From Turritopsis dohrnii (taxonomy: Eukaryota > Cnidaria > Hydrozoa > Anthoathecata > Oceaniidae): a stretch of 64,000 nucleotides of DNA. The stretch is from assembly GCA_027922465.2 (NCBI GenBank), contig BQMF02000017.1, forward strand, positions 1,674,001 through 1,738,000, read 5' to 3'. Position numbers and translations under genes: made by a program. Of the stretch, positions 20,204 to 32,838 are shown piece by piece. Under the pieces are notes generated by a model. The model made no database searches. It had not been told where the DNA came from and saw only the letters and a program-made list of their open reading frames with translations. Every line of letters starts with the position of its first letter. The stretch's first letter is position 1.

Positions 20204-23200
20204 ATGAGTCTGAGGTATGTTCACTTTTTAGGTTGTATTTTTAAATAGAGTCATTCTCCATGATAAAAGTTTAATGATAATGATAAATGTTTAGGCCTCA
20301 AAATTTTGTTCTATTTTATCGCCCATAAAGAAATGAGCCATATCCTGTTTCCATAATGATTTAACAAAATACTGGAATAATTAAAATCTATTCATCCAAT
20401 TTTCATAAAATTTGCTAATTATACATCTTGTAAGTGCTGAAATAGAATATCATAACTATTTGTAAATTGTGATTAAGAAGTTTCAAATGTTTGGTAATAT
20501 TACATTATATACATAGATTTCCGAAATTTTGAGGCCTGAATCTTGTTGTATTGTACAATTAAATATTATAAATGAACATTGAGTCGATAAGACTTCAGAG
20601 GTTCTCAGTGGGCAAAATTGTCAAAAAAACCACTGTGATGTATATGTATATCTTTTTGCAGTGATATTTCAATAAATTTGCCCACTGGGTTGTAGCAATT
20701 GGTAAAAGTTGCCAATAAAGAAAACATGTTCAACCATCTTCTACCTCTTTGTTTAGAATAGTGACATCGTCTTGGAATGTCCACGGCCTTCAACCTAAAA
20801 ATGATAATTTAGATGAGTGGTTGCATTTGCAAGAAAAGCACCATGACGACTTAGCTGATTTGTATGTTATAGCGTATGTGAAAGTTTTGTTTTTTTGTTT
20901 TGTTTTATTTCTTGTACTCAAATTCTAATTTAGTCGACCTCTCAGAAAATATTGTGTTCAGTTACAAAATGGACTAACAGGATCTAATCTAAATTTGATG
21001 GGCAGCGTCCGGCAGAATGAAAAATGGCACATCATGAACATTCAAAGGGCACTTTTTTTAGTAAAAGGGCAACCTGAGCTTTATTTCTGTAGATTAAACC
21101 TGTGATCCCTATACAAGAGTGATTTTAGTAGTTTTTAAAGTGAAATAAAGTTTCAAAAAAAAGAACATAGAGGGCAGCGTCCGATCAACGGACCTCGGCC
21201 TAGATTAGACTCTGACTAACTCTGATTAGACTATGTCTTATAGTAATAGGGTTTACTGAACTTGATGTATTACTCTCAATGTATGTGACGCTTCAGGGGA
21301 CTTTGATAACGAACCAGGAAATGTTATGCGAAATATGTTTAACATTAAAAAAAGAACAGAAGAAAAACAATGTAAATTGTTACAATGATGTTGTTAGAAA
21401 AAGAATAGCATTATAAAACTATATAATGAACATTTTGTTTATCTAAATCCCCTAGAGAATCACATAAGATTTTGTTGTTTTTCGCCAAATCATTAACACA
21501 TCATTTAGAATTATCAAAGTGATTGTAATAAGTATGGGTATTTGTTAATAATTATTTTTTTTCATTCAGATTACAAGAGGTACCTTCCGATCCACCATCT
21601 TTAGTCTTGGATTATTATATTCGAAATGATCCATGGTCAAGAAGGCTTTTATTATTTTTGTGTACAAAAGGAATTGCTATGGTAAAATTGCTTGGAGGTT
21701 CCATTCTTTTCCTTACGGTTTCATTTCCTGGTGTTCCTTTTTCTGACAATATGGTTCAACAATCAAGAAATGTTTAACTTTTGTACAAATCAATTTTCAA
21801 GTTTGAATGATTTGACTTAAATGTCTTGTGTAGGTGTCCTCTGTAAGAATGATGGGCCTTTTGCTGATTGTTGCAACGAAACCCAAGCATTTGCCATACA
21901 TTCGTGAAATACGAACTACATATACAAAAACGGCTTTATATGGCTTATTAGTAAGTTTATTTTTCTTATTGTTGTAATGTAGCTTTTTGTGCTCTTTTCT
22001 GTAAATACTATACTGAGGATATCTTTGCTGTGATTTCGTGAAATTTACTGACAATTGGTATAAGATTTCTATTGGCTATTACATGGAATCTTCCTGGCTG
22101 TAGAAGAACACTATCAACTGACAACATGTTTTCTTGTAGAGTGAAACTCTTCTGTTTTCTAAACAGATCCTTCTTTTGATCCTTTCATTAGTTTTCACAG
22201 TTGTTTCGATTTTAATTTGTAGGGAACGAAAGGAGCTGTCAGCATCAGATTTGATTTATACGATGAGTCATTTTGTTTTACTAATTGTCATTTTGCTGCT
22301 GGAGCAGAAAGTCTGCTTCAAAGAAATCAGGTAAGGCTATACTAAAATATGTTGGATGTAATTCTGATAGTATTTACTTCTGACACGACTTTGATGTCAC
22401 AATAGAGCTTTCATTCAGTTATGGCAAGAACACTATTTCCAACATGTTCACAACCCACCATAAAAGATCAAAGGTGATTGTTGATATTTTTCAGAGTATA
22501 CTTTGTTCTTACTTCTTGCTCTTTCATGAGAATTAGTTTTCCCAAACAATGTGTCTTTTAGAATGGACAGAAAATCCTTATAATGCAAATACTTTTGTCA
22601 TTATTGAAATATTGCAAATTATGTGTACGTTTCGGAAAGATTTTCCAAAATACTGGAATTGCTCTTGATCGGTTTTGACATTACATCATCATTCACAATA
22701 CCTTATCTAACGTCTTTTAGTCACTGGAAACATTTCCAAGAATAGTTCCGTACTTAAAGAAATTGTAAACTGCCTTGTAATAAGAAAATGTTTCAAATTG
22801 GTAAAATTGTGCAACGTTTTTGGATAGCTACATATTTGGGGTCAGTATGTTGTTTCATATAAATTATAGTATATGTTCTTTACCATAGATTCAGCATACT
22901 TCTAGGTGATTTTAATTATCGGATAGATGATATGGATATTGATAAAATAAAAGAATTTGTTAAAAGTCAAGACTTTGAAACTTTGCTTCAAAATGACCAG
23001 GTCAGTTAAAACTATTATTAGTAGTAGTAGTATTACCTATTATTCAAGTATATTTTATGCTTTCCAAGCTGATACAACAACCATATACTTCGATTGTTTT
23101 AATGACTCAAGAACCATTAACTTTAATAAATTCGTTAAATAAGTTTTGTTCACATTTATCACTATGACTGAATCTGTTGAATTCATCAAGTTGAAGTGTA

Positions 23201-25780
23201 TATCCCAGCTGGCACATTTATTAAAAACCTCTGTGAAGGAGTGCATTTTTATAGAAATCTGCACACAATTTCTATAAAAATTCTCTCTGTCACAGTGACT
23301 TTTTGACGATTTTACCCACTGGGATAGGAAAAACTTTAATATTTGTAGTATGGCCATTGTTATGCCTCATTTCATATTAAACTTCGTCCTATTTTGTGAT
23401 AGACTTTTCCACCTAATAATTTAGTCCCTTAATTCATGCCAATCCAAGATATTGTTTTGGTTTTAATCTTCCCTGCGACTTTATTATATCAGTGTTTCTC
23501 TTCTCTCCCACAGCTTCGTAAAAATCAAAGAGATGGGCAATGCTTTGTTGGTTATAACGAAGAACAACTAACTTTTCCTCCTACTTATAAATACGACTTA
23601 AACACAAATGATTTTGATACCAGGTAAATATATTGCTACCACATTTTTCTGACAGTCTTTAGTTTGGATGTTGAAATTATGTTTTTTTGTTTGTTTGTAG
23701 TACTAAACAGCGTACTCCCGCATATACTGATCGGATTTTATGGCATGAATCAGCACAAGAGGTTTCAGCCATGCAACAATGCAACTATATAAGTCACATG
23801 AGTTACACCAGTAGTGACCATAAACCTATCAGTGGCGAATTTCGTGTTGAAATACCGGTACTGTTTTTTATTTTTCCGAAAACTTTTAAATTTACTGCAT
23901 ATCAGATTATTTGAACTTCATGATTTTTGTCTTAGGCATTGGTTTCGGCTGTTCCAACGGTTGAATTTCGGTTTGACGAAAGTTTCATACCATGGACTTC
24001 AGAAGAGGTATTTTTTGCTACATTCCTTAAAATTTTGAAGAACTTGTTGACAGCTTATGCATTGCATGTTTTTTATTCATCTCTTGAGTGCAAGCTTTCA
24101 TAAACATTATCCATTTTTATATTTGTAAGAACAAAGAAGTGTTTGGTAATTGTTTTCTATCAATTTGTGACAAGTCAAGACTGATTGTGATCTTCAACTG
24201 TACATAATAATTTTGAAACATAAACAAAACCACTCAAAAAAACCCTTTGAACGTTATGTATTGAATGGAGTACTTTGGAAAGAACAGAAAATATGCAGGA
24301 AATGCAGAATAATTTTTCAATTCTCCAAATTGTGCATGATTGAAATTTCCAAACATCTTTTCAGTATACGCAAAGAAATAAAATCCAGTGGGCAAAATTG
24401 TCAAAAAGTCACTGCGATGAAGAGCATTAGTAATGAAATAGTGTGCATAATTCTACAGAAATGCACCTCTTTGCAGTGGTTTTCAACAAATTTGCCCACT
24501 GGGAAGTCAGACTTCTCTTCAACTTTTGCTGACCTTCCTCAAACACCCTCTTTCTGAAATTCTTCTCCTTCGCAAATACTTTTCTGGGTGTTATGAAATC
24601 ATGAACCCAAGGTCAGCCAACTAAACAGTTTAGTTTTTCTGAAAACAATTATTGTTTTTTTAGGATGGTGTGTGTATATTTTATGTGAAAGGTTACCAAA
24701 CATCAAGCTGGGATTGGATTGGTTTATATCCGGTAATCAAACCCTTTTCATTTTCTTCAAGTTTATTGTCATTGCCCACCGGGCAAATTTGTTGAAAAGC
24801 CACTAGGGTGGAGAACTTTACTATAGAAAAGCTTATACACGTACGCACCATTTTAATGAAAATGCACTTTGTTGCAGTGACTTTTTGACGATTTTGCCCA
24901 CTGGGTAAGAAGATGAAAATGGAAACTACAAAATTCCTCTGTGTTGTGTCCGCTATTTGTGACTGTCAGCTATATTTAGAAGTTACTCTATTTGGAGCAA
25001 AGAATCATTGGTACCTTTAGTTTAGCAAATATACTTGTTTTTTTAGCTTGACTTTAAATCACCAAAAGATTATTATACGTATGAGTGGTCTGTGTCTGGT
25101 GCAGATGAATCAGGTGAAGATGGGTGTATGGTCTTGTTCGATGATGTTCCAGAAGAACATGGCTACTACATGTTTGGCTATTGGAGTAGGAAGATGGATT
25201 GTATGTTAGGATTTAGCGAACCATTTCATGTAAGCCTGCTGAAGTTTCTTTGCTTTTCATTTCAAAGGAAAATCCGATTCCATTTAATTCCATTTAATAT
25301 GTTCTTAAATTATCTCTTTAATACATCACACATGTGTTTGTTTGAACCGTTTTGAAGAAGAAAAATATTTGAAGCAAGTGATGTTCACCAAATTAGCACT
25401 AGAATGGTTTCATTGATAGCCAGAAGGCCTTTTGGAAAAACTCTTTTGGCTGTCTGTGTTCACATATACAAATATCTACATTCATATATTTACAATTTCC
25501 TTTTGCTCTCGTTGACATAACCTTTTTCCCGAATTCGCCGAAACCGGAATTTCATTATCTCCACAATGCGAATCCCGGTTATAGTCCCCGGTTATTTTTT
25601 GTGAAACCTTTTTATCATTTTCTTTCGCATTGCATTGTGGTAGTTGTATTATGTATAAAGGAGATAGTAGCATTCTTAAAAGAGTTTTTTTTTTGCCATT
25701 AGGTGGAGCCTGTTCCGGAACCAGACGAACCGCAACAAATCACTGTGGAAACACCACCCGATGCCGCAACGAACCCGTAA
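20204..25780 (+). CDS. Inositol polyphosphate 5-phosphatase, INPP5K/SKIP-like
   Basis: Thirteen exons with GT-AG introns: 20204-20214, 20757-20873, 21570-21681, 21834-21950, 22223-22331, 22419-22473, 22889-23000, 23514-23623, 23701-23857, 23936-24007, 24664-24732, 25047-25229, 25703-25780. All phases agree and give 433 aa, close to vertebrate INPP5K. The enzyme family removes the 5-phosphate from PI(4,5)P2 and PI(3,4,5)P3. Catalytic motifs: SSWNVHG (N11), VIALQEV (E46), LLGDFNYRID (D181, N183), FPPTYKYD (232-239), RTPAYTDRIL (252-261) and SSDHKP (285-290). The C-terminal SKICH domain (about 300-410; WDWIGLY 340-346, FGYWS) in this position marks INPP5K or INPP5J; the short N-terminus favours INPP5K. 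The 11-nt first exon (MSLR) is inferred from phase and donor and is the weakest part. Four intronic copies of a ~115-bp repeat are present. Confidence 0.88.
20606..20689. repeat. GTGGGCAAA dispersed element, copy 1 (short)
   Basis: Within intron 1 of the 5-phosphatase gene. CAGTGGGCAAAATTGTC at the left and AAATTTGCCCACTGGG at the right; the centre is shorter than in other copies (84 bp). Confidence 0.75.
23203..23323. repeat. GTGGGCAAA dispersed element, copy 2
   Basis: 121 bp in the intron before exon 8. It is in the opposite orientation to copy 1, from CCCAGCTGGCACATTT to TTTTACCCACTGGG, with GAGTGCATTTTTATAGAAAT in the body. Confidence 0.8.
24385..24503. repeat. GTGGGCAAA dispersed element, copy 3
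   Basis: 119 bp in the intron after exon 10: CCAGTGGGCAAAATTGTC, then GTCACTGCGATGAAGAGC, ending AAATTTGCCCACTGGG. Confidence 0.8.
24774..24905. repeat. GTGGGCAAA dispersed element, copy 4
   Basis: 132 bp in the intron after exon 11, from CCCACCGGGCAAATTTG to GATTTTGCCCACTGGG, inverted relative to copy 3, only 270 bp away. Confidence 0.8.
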
Positions 25781-26765
25781 AGCAAGATTTTAACAGTTTT
25801 GAAGAACTCGCACAATTTTTTGACTTTGCAAGGATGGAGGAATTTGATAAAACATTTGCCCAAAATTTTCAATAATGGTTGTATCCCGCACTATCGTTGA
25901 TGCGCATGCGTAGGAAAAAACGTTGCTGATCGTTTATTGAGGGTTGAATTTTTTTTAGGGTTGATACATTTAAAAAAAATCCAGATACAGATTTGGTATT
26001 TCAATCTTATCAGGAACATTTAAATAATTGGTTTTCGTTGTTATAATTGCACAATTATTGGATATTTCTAGCATATTGTTTCGTTCTTGGGAATATTTGA
26101 AGGATTCTGCCTGTGTTTCTTTTATAACAGATAGCTTTTTTTGTCAACTCTCTATCCGCTCCGATGGCATATGGAAGTACTAATCTTCTCAGTATGCAAA
26201 GTTAATATCAAACTATCCGTTACGGTACAGTACTCAAACGTATGCGAGGAGTGTATGCTCTCCTCCGATGTTGAGAGAAGCATACACTCTCGTATACGTT
26301 AATTGAATACAAGTCTGAAGAAGTCTCTTTTTATTTTTTGAATCGCTCCGATTACAAACTGGTACAGTGGAAACCAAGCCTTAATTAAACATACTGAAAA
26401 TTGCACAGCACAACTGGCTTTGTAACTCTCTTTTACAAATTTGTCGAATTATCAATGATAAGAGATAAATGAAATTGATAAATCATAATGGCAGACGCGC
26501 ATGCTCAGTTGGTGTATGTTGTGATTGGGTCGTGTAACATTACCACGCACCAAAACGAGGTTGGGTTTGACAGTTGGACAAAATATAACTTTAAATCACA
26601 ATATTAAACATTTGGATGTTTCAATTTTTTATTATTTTGATGTTTGGTTCTTATTTTACTAATCCTTTCTCTGTGGTTCAACTCATATTGAATAGGACTG
26701 TTAAAAATTTTTATCCGGGTATCACAGTCGGTAGCTCTCCGGGTTGAAATTATGTTAGAATTTGA
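25781..26765. other. Downstream of 5-phosphatase gene
   Basis: Presumed 3' UTR and intergenic DNA. An inverted repeat at about 26229-26300 pairs ACGTATGCGAGGAGTGTATG with AGCATACACTCTCGTATACG and could form a hairpin. No gene is recognised. Confidence 0.45.
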
Positions 26766-28153
26766 ATTGCATGGGCAAATTTTTTGAAATATCACTGCGA
26801 AGGAGGGTAATTCTATAGAAATATACACACTATTTCAATAAAAATGCTCTTCATCGCAGTTTGGCAGCTGGGTAACCTAGGGCATAATCCTTTATTACCC
26901 GATGGTTCGCCGGGTTTGAATTATGTTTGAATTGTGTTACTTTATATCTGAGGAATCATACGGAATCCTTTTACCTAACTCCTTTTATATCACACCTGAT
27001 GTTTGTTGCTATCTACCAACCTCGTTACCAAGTCTCTTATGAAGCACGTCCGATTAGTTTACGTAAAGTTTATTAAAATCTTTGAATCGCTTTCACTTTC
27101 CAATAAAGTTTTGTTCTCGCATCAATCTAGCCAGGTTGAATTATGTAGTTTTTATAGTATACACAACCATTTTATTTTTTAGTCAATTTCACGTTTAATA
27201 GTGAGGCCATAGTTCTTTTCATGCATGACGTAATATTTAGACTGTGTTCATATGGAATAAAATTATAAGTCCCTCATCAGCTAGTATGGCTCATACTATC
27301 ACGTGACCCCTCTTCCTCTTACTTAGCATTATGTCCTTTGAGATCAAAGTGAAGATGCCGAATTTTCTTAGCCTCACACTTAAGGGGGTGCTTAGATCCA
27401 AGTGAGCTGACCTGGCAAGGTGGTACATGGTACATGGACTATGATATATTAGGTAGACATTTTTATTTATCATCATCATTTGTCATCATGACATGGCAGA
27501 TCCAGGGAGTAATTTAAAAAATGGAGCAGTACAGTGTAAAGAGAATTTCCTCTCAATTCTTAATGTTCATAAGATCATACCTCGTGGGCAAAATCGTCAA
27601 AAAGTCACTGCGATGGAGAGCACTTTTATTGAAATGGTGTGTATATTTCTATTGAAATGCACTCCTTCGCAGAAATTTTTAGCAAATGTGCCGGCTGGTA
27701 GAAGCACATTTTACTTTCCTATTCTAAATTGCTCCTCGACAAAGTTTGGATACCTTCTGTATCTTTGTTTGCCATATTTATATCAGACGAATGCTATTGG
27801 AGGAAAATATACTGTCACCGTGGTAACATGGTACACATGTGCAGTCTTGGCCTTTGTGTATAAGATTTTCTGATCGAAAATCTTTGTTTGGAGGTGTCAA
27901 TTTTCACTAAGAATTAACCCTACAAAACAGAGTGACATGAAATTTATATGGATTCGAAGGAGTGTAAAGATTTGTATGAAATAAGTAAATTTGCACCGAT
28001 GTTACTGTACTGAACAACTACGTTGCATGTTACCCAGCCGGCACATTTGATAAAAAATCTCTGCGAAGGAGTGCATTTCTATATAAATATACACACAATT
28101 TCAATAAAATTTCTCTCCGTCACAGTGACTTTTTGGCGATTTTGCCGACTGGG
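26766..28153. repeat. Three further GTGGGCAAA element copies (5, 6, 7)
   Basis: Copies at about 26766-26872, 27584-27699 and 28033-28153 share the GCGATG/GCGAAGGAG arms, AGAAATRCAC and TTTTTGACGATTTTGCC words of copies 1-4. Between them, near 27019, a relic CAACCTCGTTACCAAGTCTC resembles one arm of the AACCTCG palindromic elements. No gene is seen. Confidence 0.7.
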
Positions 28154-29336
28154 TATGAAGAACTTGCCGTCTCCCCCTATAATTTTGCATACATCATCAT
28201 GAGATTTCATGTAGTAGATGTTCAGTACAAAAATATTGCAATATGTTTAGCCAATTTCTTGGTAGCTGTTGTCATGGTTTCGATTGCTAAACATTCCTGT
28301 AAAATGGTGTGAAAAATTAATTAGTTCTCACGTTTGGCCAAAAAATGAGTAAATTAATGGGGCACAATTACAAGGTTCTCAAATTTCCACAAAGCGCAAT
28401 TTGGGATGGTCCTGCTTGTAGAATTTTGAGAACGTTTTATTATTATTGAGGGTAGATATGTCATTCTGGCATACTCTGAAAAGTCTTCAAGCCAAGCTGC
28501 TTCTTAGTTTAAAGATGAATTGATTGTTCAAAACAATAATAATGAAGAATAACCTTACGTATCTCTCTACCTGCCCTTGAAGACGGCTTGCCAACCAGGT
28601 GTTTTTATCGAGAAAATAGGAATAAAGTAGCTAATGAAAAAAATTAAAAAACAGTAACGAAAAAAAAAGGAGAAAAATAGTAATGAAAAAAGTGGAAAGT
28701 AAGAAAACCTAATGAAAAAAAATAATAAAATAATTTGAATTTGCAAAAAAAAAAAGAAGAAAAGAACACTGAAAAAAGTAGTAAACAGAAAGAAAAAGCA
28801 AAATAAACAAATTTAATGTAAGAAAAACAAAATAAATAAATTCAATGTAAGAAAAACAAATTTAATGTAGGAAAAACAGAAGAAATCTATAAAAACTGCT
28901 CTTGCTCTAATCGGCCACCATACTATACACTTCTGACCATAGAAATTAAAAAGGCAGGAAATGGGAGGATCAAATTTGAAATACTACGAAAAACCTTCCA
29001 GTTCAAAACTTGACAAAAGCATGATACTACTATGACCTTCATGAAGAAAGATGAAATTCTAAAAGTGAATATCTCTGACCAGACAGTATTGAAAATGTGT
29101 GTGCAAGCTCTCTCTCGAGCCATCAACGGACTGACTTTTCATTTCAAGCTTTTGTTTTAAATTTTTAGATTACAGAGTACTTTGTTTTGCTATTATTCTT
29201 TCTTAATTGCATGTAGTAATGTATGCCAATAACTTGGAAATATTCAGTTATAAAAATCCATTTGTAATTCTTTAATTTGTTGTACCTTCTATTGTTATCT
29301 CTGGAGGGGAACGGTTTTGTTACATTCTATTAATTA
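28154..29336. other. Non-coding, A-rich tract
   Basis: 28600-28880 is a low-complexity AAAAAGTAATGAAAA-type purine-rich tract with AT-only interruptions. No coding frame with recognisable content on either strand. Confidence 0.5.
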
Positions 29337-29837
29337 CCTTAAGGGAAGAAATTGTTTGCGGAAGAAATTTGTGCGGAACTTTTTTTTGCGGATTTCGCTC
29401 AAATCCGCAAAAATTAATTCCGCAAAAATGAATAAATATTGGTCATTCGCAAAAATAAATTCTGCAAAATTTTCTAAATTTTTCATCCGCAAGGATAAAA
29501 GTCGAGGTTATTGAACATCTAAGGACTTATTATTACTCTTCCTCAATAACAATACAAGCAGTATCTGCACTTGCACTATAATATGTATAACTGATATTAC
29601 AACTGATGAAAAATAGATGTTATTCCATAAATCTGCTCTTTTAGGCACTGAATTAGGTGTTTCCCTATTATCGATTTTATTAAATTTATTGCATTTGCAA
29701 AAATTAATTCCGCAAAATCTCTTTTGAAGTCGTCATCCGCAAAAATTTCTTCCGCAAAATATAGCATTTTTGGGTCATTTATCCGCAAAAATATATTCCG
29801 CAAAAATTTCTTCCCCAAACAATTTCTTCCCTTAAGG
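29337..29837. mobile_element. TTAAGG foldback element, GCGGAAG variant
   Basis: 501 bp with TA on both sides (29335-29336, 29838-29839). Ends are CCTTAAGGGAAGAAATTGTT and its complement. Interior words AAAATTAATTCCGCAAAA and TTTGCGGATTT occur in both orientations. The copy at 52552 is close. Region 29838-30300 after it shows no gene. Confidence 0.85.
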
Positions 29838-30300
29838 TATTACAATTAATTTTCTCAATGTCCTTTAAGTGGCTTTATAATTTGTACAGTTCTTCAGTTT
29901 TACCTTTACTTATTTTGATTTTATAATTTACTGCAGAATAGTAAATCATTGAAGGTTGTTTTCACCATATATGTTTTCAGTTGCTGTTCAATTATATCTC
30001 AATATTTGCAGATAAAGTTGTGGTTTGAAGAACAAATTTTTGATTTTGACACTGATTTTTTGGTCTGTGTAACCCAAAGATTTTTGGCTTTGCCTGTAAG
30101 TCTTCCTAACTTGATGCCATCATTTTGTATTTGTGTATGGGTTAAGGAAACAAATCATTAACATCCTATTCTTCCAAAAGAAAAATAAACTTTGTAAAAT
30201 AGTTTTTCCCCCGAGATATCATCATCTTTTGTTACTGATACAAACGTCAAGATGAAGAAGTAAAGAGGTAAAGGGTACTACGATGGATAAATTATGAATT

Positions 30301-30467
30301 CAGAGGCGTAGCTAGGGGTCAGTCAAAATTTGTGGGGGAGGGTTTAGTCATTTAGAGTAGAAAACGAAAGCGTGCAAGTAACCTAATCGCCACTTAAGAC
30401 TGAAAAAAAAAAATTTCGTAATGTTGGACTCCTCCACTTTTTTTGACTGACCTTGAATACGCCTCTG
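30301..30467. mobile_element. 167-bp MITE, CAGAGGCGTA ends
   Basis: The left end CAGAGGCGTAGCTAGGGGTC pairs with the right end GAATACGCCTCTG, including GTCAGTCAAAA / TTTTGACTGAC. Flanks GAATT and GACTT give a 5-bp duplication with one mismatch. Its size and ends match the 165-bp MITE at 8540. The LINE begins directly after it. Confidence 0.75.
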
Positions 30468-30841
30468 GACTTTATGGACAGGAGTGTGAATCTTTACCGT
30501 ATTTCTGTTTTAACACTGCATTGCATATACTGCATTGATATCATGCTTATTGTAAGGTCTATTGTTGAAACAATTGTCTGTGACAATTTTGCGCCTTATA
30601 AAAAGGTAATTTGTAAGGTATTGCAAATTAAGGTCACCAGGCGACAGTCTCATAACACCACTGCTGAAAACGTCCTCGAAAAGAACGATAAAGTCGATAA
30701 ACTTATCAAATCCTTCAAATCTATTCCTTTTAGAATAGATTCTTTTTCTCTATTAATTGTTTTAAGACATTCTTGATACTTTATTTTATTTATTTTTTTA
30801 TTACAAGTTTTGGCTCGAGAAACAATTATCATTTTGATTTC

Positions 30842-31313
30842 ATGTCTGTTGAAGTGGATAGTGATCCATGTTCTATTTGCGATAAGCCAATTAAAAGTGA
30901 TGCTATTTTTTGTAACTTTTGTGAACACTGGGTTCATCCCAAATGTAATCGTCTTAGCACTAGTGATTTCAAAAAGCTCATTGAAACAGATGATAGTGAG
31001 GCCTGGTTCTGTTATAGGTGTAGCTGTCTGCTTTTTCCATTCAATACTGAACCTGAACCTGAACCTGAACCTGAACCTGGCCCGTCTTTAAGTACTCTTT
31101 CCTCCCAACACACTTCTCAAAATTTTGACAATCTGGAAACGTTAAATTGTAAGTATTATGATGAACTTTCCTTTAAAACTATGATTTCTAATTCAGCTAT
31201 TTGCAATACCTCTTCTTATTCATTCTTCCATTTAAACATCAATTCTTTAAATTTACATCTTGATAGTTTAGAACTTTTTCTTGATTCTCTTAATTTTGAA
31301 TTTGATGTAATAG
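30842..31313 (+). pseudogene. LINE ORF, N-terminal part: PHD finger and start of EN
   Basis: Starts MSVEVDSDPCSICDK. The Cys/His pattern C10-x2-C13...C24-x2-C27...H32-x2-C35...CYRC is a C4HC3 PHD finger, seen in many invertebrate LINE proteins where it may bind nucleic acid or chromatin. An EP dipeptide run coded by a GAACCT microsatellite (31051-31077) follows, then FHLNINSLNLHLDSL, the beginning of the APE-type endonuclease. The frame ends in the hAT insertion; the missing continuation starts at 32839. Confidence 0.8.
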
Positions 31314-32834
31314 TCAGGGGCGACGCTCTAGGTACGGTTGGTGCGGTTTCCACCGTACCTGATTTTTTCCAAGCGAAAAAAAATTTTTTTTGATATTTTT
31401 AGATTTTAAGAATATTTCTAATGTAACGGGTACGTTTGGTACCCTATCGAGTCCTTTCGCATAAAAATCATATAATAACAGCAAACAAAACACATTGGTA
31501 GTTTTTTTAGGGTGGAGAGTGCAAATGGAAAACAGAACACAGCACAAAATTATCATTTTCGAACCTTAACACGCAATATTTTCGAACGTTATGATTGGAA
31601 CGAGCGCATTCCATTGCATTAATAATTATGATAAGTAAAAGGTTATCTGTTTGATTACTCTTTTTGATTTGATCTGCTTGCGTCACTACACTTCAGTCAC
31701 TTCGATCTGAGGACGAATTCAACTTGTTTTGGGCCAAAGTAAATCAATTTGCAACAAAGCACAATGTTGAGGCACCTTGCTTACCTCGTAGAAGAAATCC
31801 TTCCATCAAGCATATGCTGGGTAAAGCTCCAGGGGAACACCCTGAAAAAATTGAGGATGACTACCGAAGAAAGTATTATGCTGTGCTTGACACTGTTGTA
31901 AGTTGCATTAAAGAACGTTTTGAGCAACCTGATTACGAAATATACTCATCCCTCGAGCAACTTCTTGTTAAAGCAGCAATGTCTAAGTCATATGATGAAG
32001 AATTTGTAACGGTTACGACATTTTATCACGATGATATTGACGGTGACTTGCTTAGTGTACAACTAAAAACTCTGCCTGCAGTTATTGGTTCATCTGATAA
32101 ATCAATAAACACTTTTTATGATGTTCGAGAATTGGTAAAAGAACTCAAGCAGCCTCTCAAAGCTTTAATCAGCCAGGTAGTGAAAATCATTAAATTGATA
32201 ATTGTGATGCCTGCTACAAATGCAGTGAGTGAACGATCCTTCAGTGCGATGCGCCGTTTGTTCACATATCTACGAACAAACATGGGATCAAACAGGCTGA
32301 ATAATGCGATGGTTTTACACGTTCATAAAGAACGACTTGATAAACTTTCATTGATTGATGTAGCCAATGATTTCATCAAGGAAAATGATCACAGAAAAAC
32401 TTTATTTGGTTCATTTGATACAGTTGATCTAAAACGCAGTCGAGTTAGTGTTAAGTCTGTCGGTGTTCAAGTCAATATGTAGAATCATTATATGCTATCA
32501 ATTCTTGTGTTTATTGTATTTCTTTAACCTCGTATATGTAATCACATTTCAGGAAAGATTCAACCTGCAAACTTTCTTTATACACTTGAATTTCATTTTT
32601 CCCTAAATTTGTAAATGTTTCAAAGAAAGGGGGCCTATTTGTCTGCATTGAACAAATATTTCACACGGCGTGAAAAGAGTTCGAATACGGAATTCTGTTT
32701 TTGGACTAATTTTAAGCTAATTCAAATGCTTGAATAGAGCAAAAAAAATTTTGGGGGGTTCAGAGCACCCCCCAAACCCCCAGCTCGGTTTAATCTCCAC
32801 CGTACTACTCACTATATCAGAGCGACGTCCCTGA
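31314..32834 (+). mobile_element. hAT transposon, internally deleted, inside the LINE
   Basis: Ends TCAGGGGCGACGCTCT and AGAGCGACGTCCCTGA. ATAG flanks both sides (31310-31313, 32835-32838); alternatively a 5-bp AATAG duplication with one extra T at the left. Removing the element rejoins the LINE frame as DVI-GLSET. At 1.5 kb it holds only the C-terminal third of a transposase. Confidence 0.85.
31697..32482 (+). CDS. hAT transposase C-terminal fragment (ZMYM1-like)
   Basis: The open frame begins after a good acceptor (CTTCAG at 31691-31696) with SLRSEDEFNLFWAKV; there is no ATG near, and translation from the TTG at 31724 is unlikely. About 261 codons. The C-terminal part holds the hAT dimerisation region, MPATNAVSERSFSAMRRL, then TYLRTNM..RLNNAMVLHVHKE, as in zinc finger MYM-type protein 1-like transposases. 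The N-terminal zinc finger and most of the catalytic domain are missing, so it is probably not functional alone. Confidence 0.8.
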   Translation, partial: SLRSEDEFNLFWAKVNQFATKHNVEAPCLPRRRNPSIKHMLGKAPGEHPEKIEDDYRRKYYAVLDTVVSCIKERFEQPDYEIYSSLEQLLVKAAMSKSYDEEFVTVTTFYHDDIDGDLLSVQLKTLPAVIGSSDKSINTFYDVRELVKELKQPLKALISQVVKIIKLIIVMPATNAVSERSFSAMRRLFTYLRTNMGSNRLNNAMVLHVHKERLDKLSLIDVANDFIKENDHRKTLFGSFDTVDLKRSRVSVKSVGVQVNM

Positions 32835-32838
32835 ATAG

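Noticed and set aside
24213..24557. 114-codon plus-strand frame inside the 5-phosphatase gene
   Set aside because: It lies in an intron and is formed largely by a copy of the GTGGGCAAA repeat; no splice-consistent role.
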